The translations under genes and the position numbers were made by a program. The notes under the pieces are model-generated. The model saw only the letters and a list, made by a program, of their open reading frames with translations, did no database searches and was not told the DNA's origin. From Cupriavidus sp. P-10 (GTDB taxonomy: Bacteria > Pseudomonadota > Gammaproteobacteria > Burkholderiales > Burkholderiaceae), in NCBI RefSeq assembly GCF_003402535.2, contig NZ_AP025171.1, forward strand, positions 2,728,001 to 2,792,000: 64,000 bases of DNA, in the 5' to 3' direction. Below, piece after piece: positions 8,024 to 17,328 of this stretch; the stretch's first letter is position 1, and every line of letters begins with the position of its first letter.

Positions 8024-9082
8024 TTAATCGCCGCGCCCTGCCACGCTCAGCAGCCGCAGCAGGCGGGCCTCGTCCGCGCGCAGCCGGGTCACCGATGGCG
8101 CGCGCCCGCCAACTTCCAGCTCGCCGCACAGGTAAGCGTCAATGACGCCCGGATGCACATAGCATTTGCGGCACACCGCCATGGTGTTGCGCAGCTGGTG
8201 CGCCACCTCGCGGATGGCGTCGGCCACGGCCTTCTTGCGCGCGGTTTCGCTGGCGGCTTCCGGCAGTTTGCGCAGGATCGCCAGCGCATGCACGCTGCCG
8301 GCCCAGGTGCGGAAATCCTTCGCGGTAAATTCGCCGCCCGTGGCCTCCTTCAGGTAGGCATTCACGTCGGCCGAGCCGATCTCGCGGATCTCGCCGTCGC
8401 TGTCGCGATACTTGAACAGCCGCTGGCCGGGCAGGTCGGCGCAGTTGCGCACGACCCGCGCCAGGCGCGGGTCGTTGACCGACACATCATGGGTAATGCC
8501 GCTCTTGCCGGTGAACTGGAAGCGCAGCCGGCTGCCGCGCACGGTCACGTGCCGGCGCCGCAGCGTGGTCAGGCCGTAGGTACGGTTCTGCTGCGCGTAG
8601 CGCGGCGAGCCCACGCGCACCAGCGTGGCATCGAGCAGCACCACCACCGCGGCCACCACTTTCTCGCGCGGCATGCCGTTGCGGCCCAGGTCGCGCGCGG
8701 CGCGGGCACGCAGCCGTGGCAGCACCGCGCCGAAGGCCGGCAGGCGTCCGTACTTGTCTGAATCGCGCAGTGCCGCCCATTCGGGGTGGTAGACGTACTG
8801 CTTGCGTCCGCGCGCGTCGCGCCCCGTGGCCTGCAGGTGACCGCGCGCGTCCGCGCAGATCCACACCGCCTCGTACGCCGGCGGAATGGCCAGCGCGGCA
8901 ATGCGCGCCAGCGTGGCCTGGTCGCGCACGCGTTCGCCATCTGGCCTGATATAGCTGAAGCCGGTGCCCTGGCGGCGCCGCGTGATGCCGGAACTGCCGT
9001 CCTCGACGTAGCGCAGGCCGGCCTCGCGCAGCACGGCGTCCAGCGCCGCGGCGGGGTCGGTGGAGGGCAGGGTGCTGTCCAT
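8024..9082 (-). CDS. DNA topoisomerase IB
   Basis: Bacterial/poxvirus-type type IB topoisomerase of 352 aa. Conserved features in order: GTGFSYIRPDG, an IPPAYEAVWICAD segment, YHPEW, VVLLDATLVRVGSPRYAQQN, the FTGKSG catalytic region, KDFRTWAGS, and the presumed active-site tyrosine in CRKCYVHPGV near residue 312. It relaxes supercoils by transient 3'-phosphotyrosine nicking. The gene follows an alpha/beta hydrolase gene by 34 bases, so it is probably the last gene of the operon starting at 11172. Its length is normal for the family. Confidence 0.93.
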   Translation of the reverse strand: MDSTLPSTDPAAALDAVLREAGLRYVEDGSSGITRRRQGTGFSYIRPDGERVRDQATLARIAALAIPPAYEAVWICADARGHLQATGRDARGRKQYVYHPEWAALRDSDKYGRLPAFGAVLPRLRARAARDLGRNGMPREKVVAAVVVLLDATLVRVGSPRYAQQNRTYGLTTLRRRHVTVRGSRLRFQFTGKSGITHDVSVNDPRLARVVRNCADLPGQRLFKYRDSDGEIREIGSADVNAYLKEATGGEFTAKDFRTWAGSVHALAILRKLPEAASETARKKAVADAIREVAHQLRNTMAVCRKCYVHPGVIDAYLCGELEVGGRAPSVTRLRADEARLLRLLSVAGRGD

Positions 9083-9116
9083 GCGGGCTGCGTCCTCGCG
9101 GCGGCGCCGCTCTGCA

Positions 9117-10004
9117 CTACTCGGCGCCAGGCGGCGGTGCGCCGGCGGAACCGTAGGCCGTTGCTGGCGACGGCACCCCTTCACCCATGCCGACGGCATC
9201 ATCGTCGGGCTCCGGCGCCGTGCGCCGCGGCTTGGGCTGCAAGGCACTGTCCGCACTGACCGGGCCGGCACGCGCCAGGGTGATCATCTCGCGCAGCCAG
9301 TTGACCAGCAGGCTGCTGTAGGCACGCTGGCATTCCTCATCGGTCAGCCCGTGGTCGGCGCCCTTGATCACGCGGTAGGTCATCGAGTTGGCATGCACGC
9401 ATGCGTCGACATAACTCATCACCGCGGCGTGCGGCACCACCTGGTCGTGCTCGGACTCGATCACCAGCACATCGCCGTTGAATTCCGCGCAGGCGCGCAC
9501 GGCGCGGTTGTCTTCCGGCGGGACCACGCTGCGCCGGTACGCCACCAGGTCCTGTTCGCGGTGCAGCTGGCGCTTGGGCAGCTCCCAGCCGGAATCCATG
9601 TACAGCGCCGGCGCGCGGAACCCCATCCACCGCACCGGGCGCATCGTGCTCAGCAGCGCCGCGAGGTAGCCGCCGTAGCTGCTGCCTACCACCGCGATGG
9701 CGTTGCGGTCGACTTCCGGCTGCCGTACCAGCGTGTCATACGCGGCGACTACGTCGGCCAGGTTGCGCATGCGGGTGACGGTCTCGTATTGCGACTTGGT
9801 GCCGGCGTGGCCGGTCAGGTCGAAGGTCAGGCAGACGCAGCCCAGGCCCGCGACCTTGCGCGCGCGCGCCAGGTATTGCTGCTGGCTGCCGCCCCAGCCG
9901 TGCACAAACAGCACGCCGGGCAATCTGGTCTCGGGACTGATCAGGGTGCCGGCAATGGTGCCGCCCTCGCTCTGAATCTGCAGCAGTTCTTCATGGGTTG
10001 CCAT
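9117..10004 (-). CDS. Alpha/beta hydrolase (dienelactone-hydrolase-like)
   Basis: Hydrolase of 295 aa with the alpha/beta fold: oxyanion segment VLFVHGWGGSQQQY, nucleophile elbow GSSYGGY, acid in ESEHDQVVP and catalytic histidine in GADHGLTDEE. No signal peptide, so cytosolic. A tail of about 45 residues rich in Pro, Ala and Gly follows the domain. The start overlaps the end of the DUF3182 gene by 14 bases and topoisomerase IB follows, so the three are probably one transcript. The substrate is unknown; an ester or peptide bond is likely. Confidence 0.88.
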   Translation of the reverse strand: MATHEELLQIQSEGGTIAGTLISPETRLPGVLFVHGWGGSQQQYLARARKVAGLGCVCLTFDLTGHAGTKSQYETVTRMRNLADVVAAYDTLVRQPEVDRNAIAVVGSSYGGYLAALLSTMRPVRWMGFRAPALYMDSGWELPKRQLHREQDLVAYRRSVVPPEDNRAVRACAEFNGDVLVIESEHDQVVPHAAVMSYVDACVHANSMTYRVIKGADHGLTDEECQRAYSSLLVNWLREMITLARAGPVSADSALQPKPRRTAPEPDDDAVGMGEGVPSPATAYGSAGAPPPGAE

Positions 10005-11172
10005 GGGAATCGGGCTCCAGCCTTGCGTACTTGGTGAGGGGACCGACGTGGCGGTCCTCTCCCTGGAAATAGATCACGGCGTCGGCGGGCACCGGCACGT
10101 TGGCGCCGTACACCTCGCGCGTGGACGCCACCACCTGGTTTCGGTCCGGATCGTCCTGCAGCGCCGCCAGCGCCGCCAGCTCGGCACCCGTGGCGCCGCC
10201 TACGCGCCATGACTGCTCGAGCACGCCGCCAAGGATCTGCTCGCGGTCGGCGTCGGGGCCCGCGGCCGGGCCAAAGGCCACGTCGTAGTTGCAGCGCGTC
10301 AGCATCATGCCGCCATAGCAGCCCAGCGCGGCGTCGTGGTACACCATCGCCGCGCGCACCGCGGCCAGCGTGCGCGCGTCGAACGGCTGCTGCAGCAGCG
10401 CGTCGAAGCCGCCGCGCACCACCGTCAGCGTCGAACCGCCGTAGACCTGCTGGCCACGGTTGTTCTCCGTCAGCCCCTGCGTGCCGCAATAGCTGGCGCG
10501 CAGTCCCGCCAGTTCCACCTGGCCGACGCTATAGGTCTGCGGCGCGTCCAGGTCACGCTCCACCACGATGCCGTGGGCTTCCACCACTGCATCGGGCATG
10601 GCGGCCAGCGCTTCGTCGAGCGCGCGCTCGCTGTCGACCACGCACTGGCCCAGCCCGCCGATGCCGCATGGCTCCTTCAGCCGGACCGGACCCAGTGCCA
10701 GCAGGCGCTTTCCGGCCGTGCGCGCATCGGCCATGGTGAACGCAGTGAAGCCCGGCAGGGTCGCGCCGACCACGCGCTGCACGAAGGCTTCGCTCCAGCC
10801 TTCGGGAGCGGCGGCGCCGGGCTCGACCAGCCCATGCGTGATCGCCTTGGTGGCGACGAACGCGTAAGGCACCACGCCGCCGAACAGGTCACCCTCCCCA
10901 TGCACGCCGATGCGCGTGGCAAGCTCCTGCCCGATCAGCGTCTGCGCGGGCACGAGGTAGGGACGCGGCCGGTCGGACGCGGCTTCATCGTAGGCACCCG
11001 CGTAGCCGATCCCCACGATCTCTGCCACCTTGCGCGCGATATTGGCCATGGTGGTGCCAAGGTGGCTGTCGGGCTGCCCGAGTGAATCGCAGCCGTACAC
11101 CATGACCGCGCGGGACGCAGCGGCGGCCGGTCCCATCTGCTTGCGCTTGCTTGCCTTGTTCGGATCGGACAC
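9991..11172 (-). CDS. DUF3182 family protein
   Basis: Protein of 393 aa matching DUF3182. Visible segments include VMVYGCDSLGQPDSHLGTT, LVPAQTLIG, a glycine-rich GPVRLKEPCGIGGLGQCVV and HGIVVERDL, which resemble an ATP-grasp-type layout; that link is only suggestive. The GTG start is chosen because AAGGAG lies six bases upstream; the longer frame to 11646 is fortuitous. It overlaps the downstream hydrolase gene. Function unknown. Confidence 0.82.
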   Translation of the reverse strand: MSDPNKASKRKQMGPAAAASRAVMVYGCDSLGQPDSHLGTTMANIARKVAEIVGIGYAGAYDEAASDRPRPYLVPAQTLIGQELATRIGVHGEGDLFGGVVPYAFVATKAITHGLVEPGAAAPEGWSEAFVQRVVGATLPGFTAFTMADARTAGKRLLALGPVRLKEPCGIGGLGQCVVDSERALDEALAAMPDAVVEAHGIVVERDLDAPQTYSVGQVELAGLRASYCGTQGLTENNRGQQVYGGSTLTVVRGGFDALLQQPFDARTLAAVRAAMVYHDAALGCYGGMMLTRCNYDVAFGPAAGPDADREQILGGVLEQSWRVGGATGAELAALAALQDDPDRNQVVASTREVYGANVPVPADAVIYFQGEDRHVGPLTKYARLEPDSHGNP

Positions 11173-11270
11173 GGGAGGCTCCTTGCTCGATAACGTGGTT
11201 GGCGCGACGGGTTCACGGCGTGCGGCAGGCATGCAGCATGAGCATGCGTACCGCGGTCCGGTGCTGCGGG

Positions 11271-11843
11271 TTATGGACTGGCCTCGGCGGTGGCATGCGC
11301 ATCGGCGCCGCTGCCACCGTCCTCGGGGCGGATCTGCCGCGAGGCGCGGGCGTGCTGCTTGGCCGCGTGGTTCTCGCGCGCCTCGTCCAGTGAATGGCTC
11401 ATCTTGACGCCATCTTCCTTGTCGGCCAGCTCGGCCAGGTGGCGGTAGAAAGTCACCAGCTGCCGCAGCTCTTCCTCGTCGAGGTCCTCGATCGAGACCA
11501 GCATGTTGCTGGCTTCCCGGTGCGAGGCCAGCAGTTCGTTGAGCTTGAGGTGGACCGCCACCGCATCCTTGTTCTGGCTCTGCTGGATCAGGAACACCAT
11601 CAGGAAGGTGACGATGGTGGTGCCGGTATTGATGACCAGTTGCCACGTCTCGGAGAAACCGAACATGGGGCCGGTGATGGCCCAGGCGGCCACCACGCCC
11701 ACCGCGAGCACGAACGCAGTAGGAGAGCCGGCATGGCGCGTGGCGGCGCCCGCGAACCGGTCAAACGCGTGCAATACGCTGGCATGCGTGCCGGACGTTG
11801 GCCGATGACCGACGCCAGGCAGGATTGGGCTGGACTTGCTCAT
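11271..11843 (-). CDS. Low-affinity iron permease family protein
   Basis: Protein of 190 aa with a soluble N-terminus (FDRFAGAATRHAGSPTAF), two predicted membrane helices (about residues 43-62 and 70-90) and a charged cytosolic tail with EDLDEEELRQL. This matches the low-affinity iron permease family (PF04120), named after yeast Fet4-like proteins; transport by the short bacterial members is unproven. GAGGAG precedes the ATG at 11843. It is followed by the DUF3182 operon 98 bases downstream and may be co-transcribed with it. Confidence 0.82.
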   Translation of the reverse strand: MSKSSPILPGVGHRPTSGTHASVLHAFDRFAGAATRHAGSPTAFVLAVGVVAAWAITGPMFGFSETWQLVINTGTTIVTFLMVFLIQQSQNKDAVAVHLKLNELLASHREASNMLVSIEDLDEEELRQLVTFYRHLAELADKEDGVKMSHSLDEARENHAAKQHARASRQIRPEDGGSGADAHATAEASP

Positions 11844-12094
11844 CGTTGCGCTCCTCGATCGCGCTTGCTCGTTCGCGCTGTTGCCTGTGCGCCGGCGCGG
11901 CGGCATGCTGATTTCATTGTATGGAGTGCATGGGGCCGATGTGCAGCGGGCGCAGTCCTACAACGCGCGCAGCACTTGCCTGGCATGCCGTGGCATAAGG
12001 CTGGCGTTTCTGCATCGCGCGGCGCGCAACGCCGGCGGTCGGTCGCGCGGGAATGCTTCTTGCGCCGGACATGGCTTTCTGTCGAGGAGCCGAG

Positions 12095-12436
12095 ATGAAC
12101 CAGAATGCCCCTTCCCCTTCCCCATCCGCCGACGACGAAGCGCTGCGCGTGGCGGTGCGCGCCGAGATCGCCGCGGCGTTCGACGGCCGCTTTCCCGACG
12201 GCGTGACGCTCGACGTCGCGGATCGCCGGGTCACCGTGCGGGGCTGCGTGGAGGATGTCGACGCCGCGCAGCGCATCGAGAAGGCCGCGGCGGTCAGCGC
12301 CGGCGTGCTGGGCGTACACAACGCGCTGTCGTTGCGCCACGAACCGCGGCCCGGGACGCCGGCCCAGCCGGAGGACAGCGGCATGCAAGCCGACCCATCG
12401 CAGCGCCCATCCGGGCAGATCAACCACAAGGTCTGA
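12095..12436 (+). CDS. Small BON domain protein
   Basis: Protein of 113 aa with one BON-like domain (about residues 15-80: VAVRAEIAAAFDGRFPDGVT, then VTVRGCVEDVDAAQRIEKAA) and a polar tail. No signal peptide. GAGGAG (12084-12089) precedes the ATG. It is divergent from the iron permease gene; the 251-base gap between them should hold both promoters. Role unknown; BON proteins are often induced by osmotic or envelope stress. Confidence 0.8.
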   Translation: MNQNAPSPSPSADDEALRVAVRAEIAAAFDGRFPDGVTLDVADRRVTVRGCVEDVDAAQRIEKAAAVSAGVLGVHNALSLRHEPRPGTPAQPEDSGMQADPSQRPSGQINHKV

Positions 12437-12457
12437 CGCCACACGGTCTGACTCCCG

Positions 12458-12490
12458 AAAAAAGAGGCGCCGGATGGAATCCGGCGCCTC
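12458..12490 (-). terminator. Intrinsic terminator of the PRC-barrel gene
   Basis: A 12-bp perfect stem (12464-12475 with 12479-12490, arm GAGGCGCCGGAT) has a 3-base loop. Read on the minus strand it is followed by a run of six T, the form of a Rho-independent terminator for the gene ending at 12526. It may also stop transcripts from the convergent BON gene, though no T-run follows on that side. Confidence 0.85.
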
Positions 12491-12525
12491 GTTCCTCGCT
12501 CAGTGGCACACCGCTTTCTCCCGGG

Positions 12526-12984
12526 TCAGCCCCACGGATCGTAGCGGTCCGCTTCCCAGTAAGGCGAAATGCCGTAGTACTGGTGGATGCTGGTGGCCCA
12601 CTGCGAATCGGCCATGCTTGGCCAGTGGTCCTTGTCAAACCCGGGCGCGGCCTTGAGCCGGTCTTTCTCGACGCCGAGCACGAAGCACTTGCGGCGCGTG
12701 TCCAGCGTCAGCGCGGACCATGGCAGCGCAAACAGCTTCTCGCCAATGCCGAGGAAGCCGCCCATCGCCATCACCGCATACGCGACGCGCCCGCCCAGGA
12801 CATCGATCATGATGTGGTCGATGGTGCCGATGTCGTCGCCCGCGGGGTCAACCACCTTGTTGCCCTCGAGCGTATCGGCGGCCATCACGAACGGGCCGGG
12901 CCCGGGGGAATTGCGGTCGATGCCGCCGACGATCGATGCGCCGCGCGGCTGCTCGCCAGGGGATTCAGGTTGGACTTGGGTCAT
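12526..12984 (-). CDS. PRC-barrel domain protein
   Basis: Protein of 152 aa with a PRC-barrel domain at about residues 33-110 (DTLEGNKVVDPAGDDIGTID, MIDVLGGRVAYAVMAMGGFL, KLFALPWSALTLD). A C-terminal segment ends GISPYWEADRYDPWG, a tail seen in stress-associated PRC-barrel proteins. The ATG at 12984 is preferred over a GTG six bases upstream because of GGAGG spacing. Cytosolic; probably a scaffold or binding module. It is the last gene of a minus-strand run of stress genes starting near 14379. Confidence 0.87.
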   Translation of the reverse strand: MTQVQPESPGEQPRGASIVGGIDRNSPGPGPFVMAADTLEGNKVVDPAGDDIGTIDHIMIDVLGGRVAYAVMAMGGFLGIGEKLFALPWSALTLDTRRKCFVLGVEKDRLKAAPGFDKDHWPSMADSQWATSIHQYYGISPYWEADRYDPWG

Positions 12985-13029
12985 GGACACCTCCGTTGGG
13001 GGTTGGCTGCAACAAGTCGCTGCAAAAAG

Positions 13030-13635
13030 TCATTCTGTCCGGGGCCGGCTGTCCTGGCCCTGGCGGCGCACATCGGCCGGCACCGGCGGCACCAGCGGGT
13101 CGAAATCCACCCAGCGGCCGTCGAGCCATTGCCCGTCGGCACGCTCCACATCCTGCGCGCCGCCCTGGCGCAGCAGGTCCGCGACCGCGGCGGTGTCGCC
13201 GCTGGGAACGTGCGCGGCCAGCAGCACGCCGGCGTTGCGCACCGGCGGCTGTCCGGTCACCGGATTGCTCCGCGCATCGCGCGCCAGCGCCAGCGCGCCC
13301 GCGAGCGAACCGAGATACGCGCCCAGGCCCACGGCAAACACCAGCACCAGGATCGACAGCGGCGGCACGGCGGACAGCGCCGAGACCAGCATGGCGCCCA
13401 CGGCAGCACCCACCGCGGCGCCGATCACCACGCCGGCAATGGCACCAACGCCAGACTTGCGCGCACCGGCATCGGCGGCATGGTCTCCACCCAACGCATA
13501 CGCCGCGTGCTGCCCCGGCGGATTGACGTAGAACAGGCTGAGGTCCTGGTCCGCGAAACCGCGTGCCTTGAGATGGCTGGCAACGGATTCTGCGGTACTG
13601 AAGCTGTCGAATCGACCTGCGACGATAGCAGTCAT
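13030..13635 (-). CDS. Glycine-zipper-type stress protein, long paralogue of the 4279-4728 gene
   Basis: Protein of 201 aa. The N-terminal domain starts MTAIVAGRFDSFSTAESVAS and is followed by a hydrophobic Gly/Ala-rich span (about 70-130: GVGAIAGVVIGAAVGAAVGA) likely to form one or two membrane helices of glycine-zipper type. A C-terminal soluble segment contains DGRWVDFDP, mirroring WTDFDP of the short paralogue. GGAG precedes the ATG. The gap to the PRC-barrel gene is 45 bases, so they are probably co-transcribed. Function unknown. Confidence 0.82.
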   Translation of the reverse strand: MTAIVAGRFDSFSTAESVASHLKARGFADQDLSLFYVNPPGQHAAYALGGDHAADAGARKSGVGAIAGVVIGAAVGAAVGAMLVSALSAVPPLSILVLVFAVGLGAYLGSLAGALALARDARSNPVTGQPPVRNAGVLLAAHVPSGDTAAVADLLRQGGAQDVERADGQWLDGRWVDFDPLVPPVPADVRRQGQDSRPRTE

Positions 13636-13705
13636 GCTGGCTCCATTTCTTGTTGATCGGAATCGCGCATCGGCTGCGCCCACGCTGCGGGCACGGCGAT
13701 TACTG

Positions 13706-14553
<848 letters not shown>

Positions 14554-14600
14554 TCAGGCAAAGGATGGAAGATGCGCGCAACGCGCGGCAGAGGCGGAAA

Positions 14601-14635
14601 GGGGGACGGGGCGGGAGACGGGTCGGGGGACGGGG
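14601..14635 (+). other. Canonical G-quadruplex-forming motif
   Basis: Six runs of three to five G separated by loops of one to four bases (GGGGG AC GGGG C GGG AGAC GGG TC GGGGG AC GGGG) fit the G3+N1-7 pattern. It lies just past the 3' end of the minus-strand kinase gene ending at 14645. Folding is inferred from pattern only. Confidence 0.6.
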
Positions 14636-14644
14636 CGCGCCCCG

Positions 14645-15457
14645 TCACGCCATGGCGGGCTGGCGCGGGAACCTGACGGCGATGCAGACGCTGAGCTTGT
14701 CGGCTTCGCAGCCCTCGCTTTCGGCGCTGAGCAGGGCGCCATGCATCTCGACCATGCGCCGCGTGAGCAGCAGCGCGGTGCTCTGCCGCGGCGGCATGGC
14801 GCCGTCGCCAGCGGGCCTGCGGCCGAAGAAGTCGGTCAGCGCCGCCAGCCGGCTGGCGCTGCGCTGCTGGTCCAGCGGTGGGCTCTCGGTGATGCGCAGC
14901 TTCACGTGGGCGGGCTCGCCGACCAGATGCATCGCCACCGAGCCCCCCGCCGGCGCGCGCCAGATGCAGTGCACCAGCAGGTGCCGCAGCAACGGGATCA
15001 GGCGGGTTGCATCGCCGTCGATGCCATACGCGCCATCGCCGGCGCCGTCGGTGGTGACGGGGGCCAGCAGCACCCCACGCGCCTCGGCGGCCGGGCGGCG
15101 GTCGGTAATGGCCTGCGCGGCTGCATCGAGCAGGTCGACGTGCTGCCAGCTCGGCACGTGCTCGTCGGCCAGCAGGCGCACCGATTCCTCCATTTCCTCG
15201 ATCAGCGCCAGCTGCTGCTGGGTGCCGGCGCGGATGCCGTCGAGCGCGCGCTGCGCCGGGGCCGGCGCCGCATCGAAGGCGCGGTCCAGCACGTAGGCCC
15301 AGCTCTGGATGGCATTGAGCGATGAACGCAGGTCATGGGCCGACTGCTCGATCAGCGTGCTGACTTCCTGCACCGCGCGCACCGCGGCTGCCGCTGCATC
15401 GGTGGAAAGGTCGTCAGGAGCGTCCCGCTTGTTGTCCGGTGGCTGCGGTTGCGTCAT
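14645..15457 (-). CDS. Histidine-kinase-like protein with degenerate ATPase domain
   Basis: Protein of 270 aa without membrane segments. A HisKA-like helix has the H-box SAHDLRSSLNAIQSW (His41). The C-terminal half has the outline of a HATPase (DATRLIPLLRHLLVHC, later TALLLTRRMVEMHGALLSAE, close to the usual G2-side segment). The N-box asparagine is missing and no DxGxG motif is present, so ATP binding is doubtful. It could act as a phosphotransferase or phosphatase for the NtrC-type regulator encoded 104 bases upstream on the same strand. The ATG at 15457 is a choice; the ribosome binding site is weak. Confidence 0.75.
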   Translation of the reverse strand: MTQPQPPDNKRDAPDDLSTDAAAAAVRAVQEVSTLIEQSAHDLRSSLNAIQSWAYVLDRAFDAAPAPAQRALDGIRAGTQQQLALIEEMEESVRLLADEHVPSWQHVDLLDAAAQAITDRRPAAEARGVLLAPVTTDGAGDGAYGIDGDATRLIPLLRHLLVHCIWRAPAGGSVAMHLVGEPAHVKLRITESPPLDQQRSASRLAALTDFFGRRPAGDGAMPPRQSTALLLTRRMVEMHGALLSAESEGCEADKLSVCIAVRFPRQPAMA

Positions 15458-15561
15458 GGTCGGATGGGGTCTGGTGTGCCAGGTTGGCTGCTGGACGTGG
15501 AAGCAAGAAACGTGCTGCGCGCAGCGCTGGGGAGGCCAGCCCGCATGTCGTCCGAGGCCAG

Positions 15562-16962
15562 TCAACCGGTCGCGGAGGATCCCGTGTCATTGCGCGAGGC
15601 GCGCAGCCACTCGGGCAGCTCCCCGCGGGCGGCATAATCTTCCAGCCGGTTGTACAAAGTCTTCAAGCTGATGCCGAGGATCTCGGCAGCATGCTTCTTG
15701 ACGCCGGCGCACTGCTCCAGCGTGGCGAAGATCAGCTGGCGGTCGGCATCGGCCAGCGACATGCCCACCGGCACCGACACCACCGCCGCGCCCGGGGCCT
15801 GCGTGGCCGCCACCTGCAACGGCACCTGCACTTCGGTGATGAGATCCTCGTCGGCCATGATAAAGGCGCGCTGCACGAAATTGCGCAGTTCGCGCACATT
15901 GCCCGGCCAGGCATGCAGGCGCAGGCTGTCGAGCACGTTGGGCGCGAAGCGCCGCTGCGTGCCCTGCTCGCCATTGAGCTGGTCCAGCATCAGGTTGGCG
16001 ATCTGGATCACGTCGTCGCCGCGCGCGCGCAACGGCGGCAGCTCCACCGGGAACACGTTCAGGCGGTGGAACAGGTCGGCGCGCAGCTTGCCGTCGGCCA
16101 CGGCCTCTTCCGGGTTGCGGTTGGTGGCGGCCAGCACGCGCACGTCGGCATGGCATTCGCGGTTGGTGCCCACGCGCATGAAGGTGCCGGTCTCCAGCAC
16201 GCGCAGCAGCTTGACCTGCAGTTCGGCCGGCATCTCGGTGATTTCGTCCAGGAACAGCGTGCCGCCGTCGGCGCGCTCGAAATAGCCCTTGTGCTGGCGG
16301 TCGGCGCCGGTAAAGCTGCCGCGTTCATGGCCAAACATCTCGCTCTCGATCAGCGTGGGCGAGATCGCGCCGCAATTGACCGCGAGGAAAGGCTGGCGGC
16401 GCCGCGACGACAGCTCATGCACGGTCTGCGCGGCCAGTTCCTTGCCCGTGCCGCTCTCGCCGATCAGCAGCACCGTTGCTTCGGTGGGCGCAACGCGCGC
16501 GAGCTGGTCATAGACCGACTGCATCACCTCCGAACTGCCCATCAGCCGGCCGAAGCGCCCGTAGCGGCGCAGTTCGCCGCGCAGCGAATGGATTTCTGCG
16601 CGCAGTTCGCCGGTGGTGGCCAGGCGCTTGAGCACGGTCTGCAGCCGTGCCACGTTGATCGGCTTGACCAGGTAATCGGTAGCACCGGCGCGCAGCGCGT
16701 CGACCGCGCTTTCAACGCTGGCATAACCGGTGGTCAGGATCACTTCGACGCCGGAAGCGCCAACCTCGTCGAACAGCTCCATGCCGTTGCCGTCAGGCAG
16801 GCGCAGGTCAGCGACGATTGCGTCCGGCATGTGCCAGCCAAACTGCAGGCGGGCTTCGCGCAGGCTGCCGGCGGTGGCGGAGGTGAAACCTTCCATGGCG
16901 ACGATTTCCGCCAGCGCGGCACATGCGTTTTCATCGTCATCGACAATCAGGATGTGGGGCAT
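15562..16962 (-). CDS. Sigma54-dependent NtrC-family response regulator
   Basis: Protein of 466 aa: receiver (about 1-118, phospho-acceptor D52 in VADLRLPDG), AAA+ sigma54-activation domain (about 140-375; Walker A GESGTGKE, sigma54-contact loop GSFTGA in place of GAFTGA, Walker [13 protein letters not shown]) and a C-terminal Fis-type helix-turn-helix ([19 protein letters not shown]). It activates sigma54 promoters when phosphorylated. It precedes the degenerate kinase gene on the same strand and diverges from another sigma54 activator at 17329. Targets unknown. Confidence 0.92.
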   Translation of the reverse strand: MPHILIVDDDENACAALAEIVAMEGFTSATAGSLREARLQFGWHMPDAIVADLRLPDGNGMELFDEVGASGVEVILTTGYASVESAVDALRAGATDYLVKPINVARLQTVLKRLATTGELRAEIHSLRGELRRYGRFGRLMGSSEVMQSVYDQLARVAPTEATVLLIGESGTGKELAAQTVHELSSRRRQPFLAVNCGAISPTLIESEMFGHERGSFTGADRQHKGYFERADGGTLFLDEITEMPAELQVKLLRVLETGTFMRVGTNRECHADVRVLAATNRNPEEAVADGKLRADLFHRLNVFPVELPPLRARGDDVIQIANLMLDQLNGEQGTQRRFAPNVLDSLRLHAWPGNVRELRNFVQRAFIMADEDLITEVQVPLQVAATQAPGAAVVSVPVGMSLADADRQLIFATLEQCAGVKKHAAEILGISLKTLYNRLEDYAARGELPEWLRASRNDTGSSATG

Positions 16963-17328
16963 ACGATCCGTCAGTGAGACTTAATGGAAACTTCTGCGAA
17001 ACCAGCAAAAACACCTGTCTGATTCCCCGTCCGGCACCAGGTACCGCAGCCGCCGCTGCGCGCCATGCGAAGCGCGGCAAGGCAGCCAATGCCAGGCAGT
17101 TCAGGACAGGGGCGGCACGGTTCCGACTGCGTACTGCCAGTCCACTGCGTAATGCAAGTCTAAGCGGGGCCTGACGTGGTGGTTGCCGGTGTCTGTCTGA
17201 CACAGCTGTCGGAACTTTCCGCGCAGGACCGCGCGGCTATGGCAAGGCCCTGTGGCAAAGGCTAGCATAGGAACTTCCCACCTTCCCCCCTTTCCACACG
17301 TGAAGCTCGCCCAGCCCTGCCTTCGACC
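16963..17328. other. Divergent intergenic region between two sigma54 activators
   Basis: These 366 bases hold no convincing gene. The region must carry the promoters of both activator genes. I looked for a -24/-12 sigma54 promoter and found only poor matches (TGGCAAGG and TGGCAAAGGC near 17238-17260 with wrong spacing). Confidence 0.55.

Noticed and set aside
6135..8129. 664-codon minus-strand frame across the BON and ParB-like genes
   Set aside because: Lies opposite two well-supported genes; its alanine-rich translation mirrors their repeats.
11836..13656. 606-codon plus-strand frame over the small BON, PRC-barrel and glycine-zipper genes
   Set aside because: Covers three supported genes in other frames; no domain or ribosome binding site.
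17238..17260. Sigma54 promoter in the divergent activator intergenic region
   Set aside because: GG and GC elements are present but not at the required 10-base spacing.
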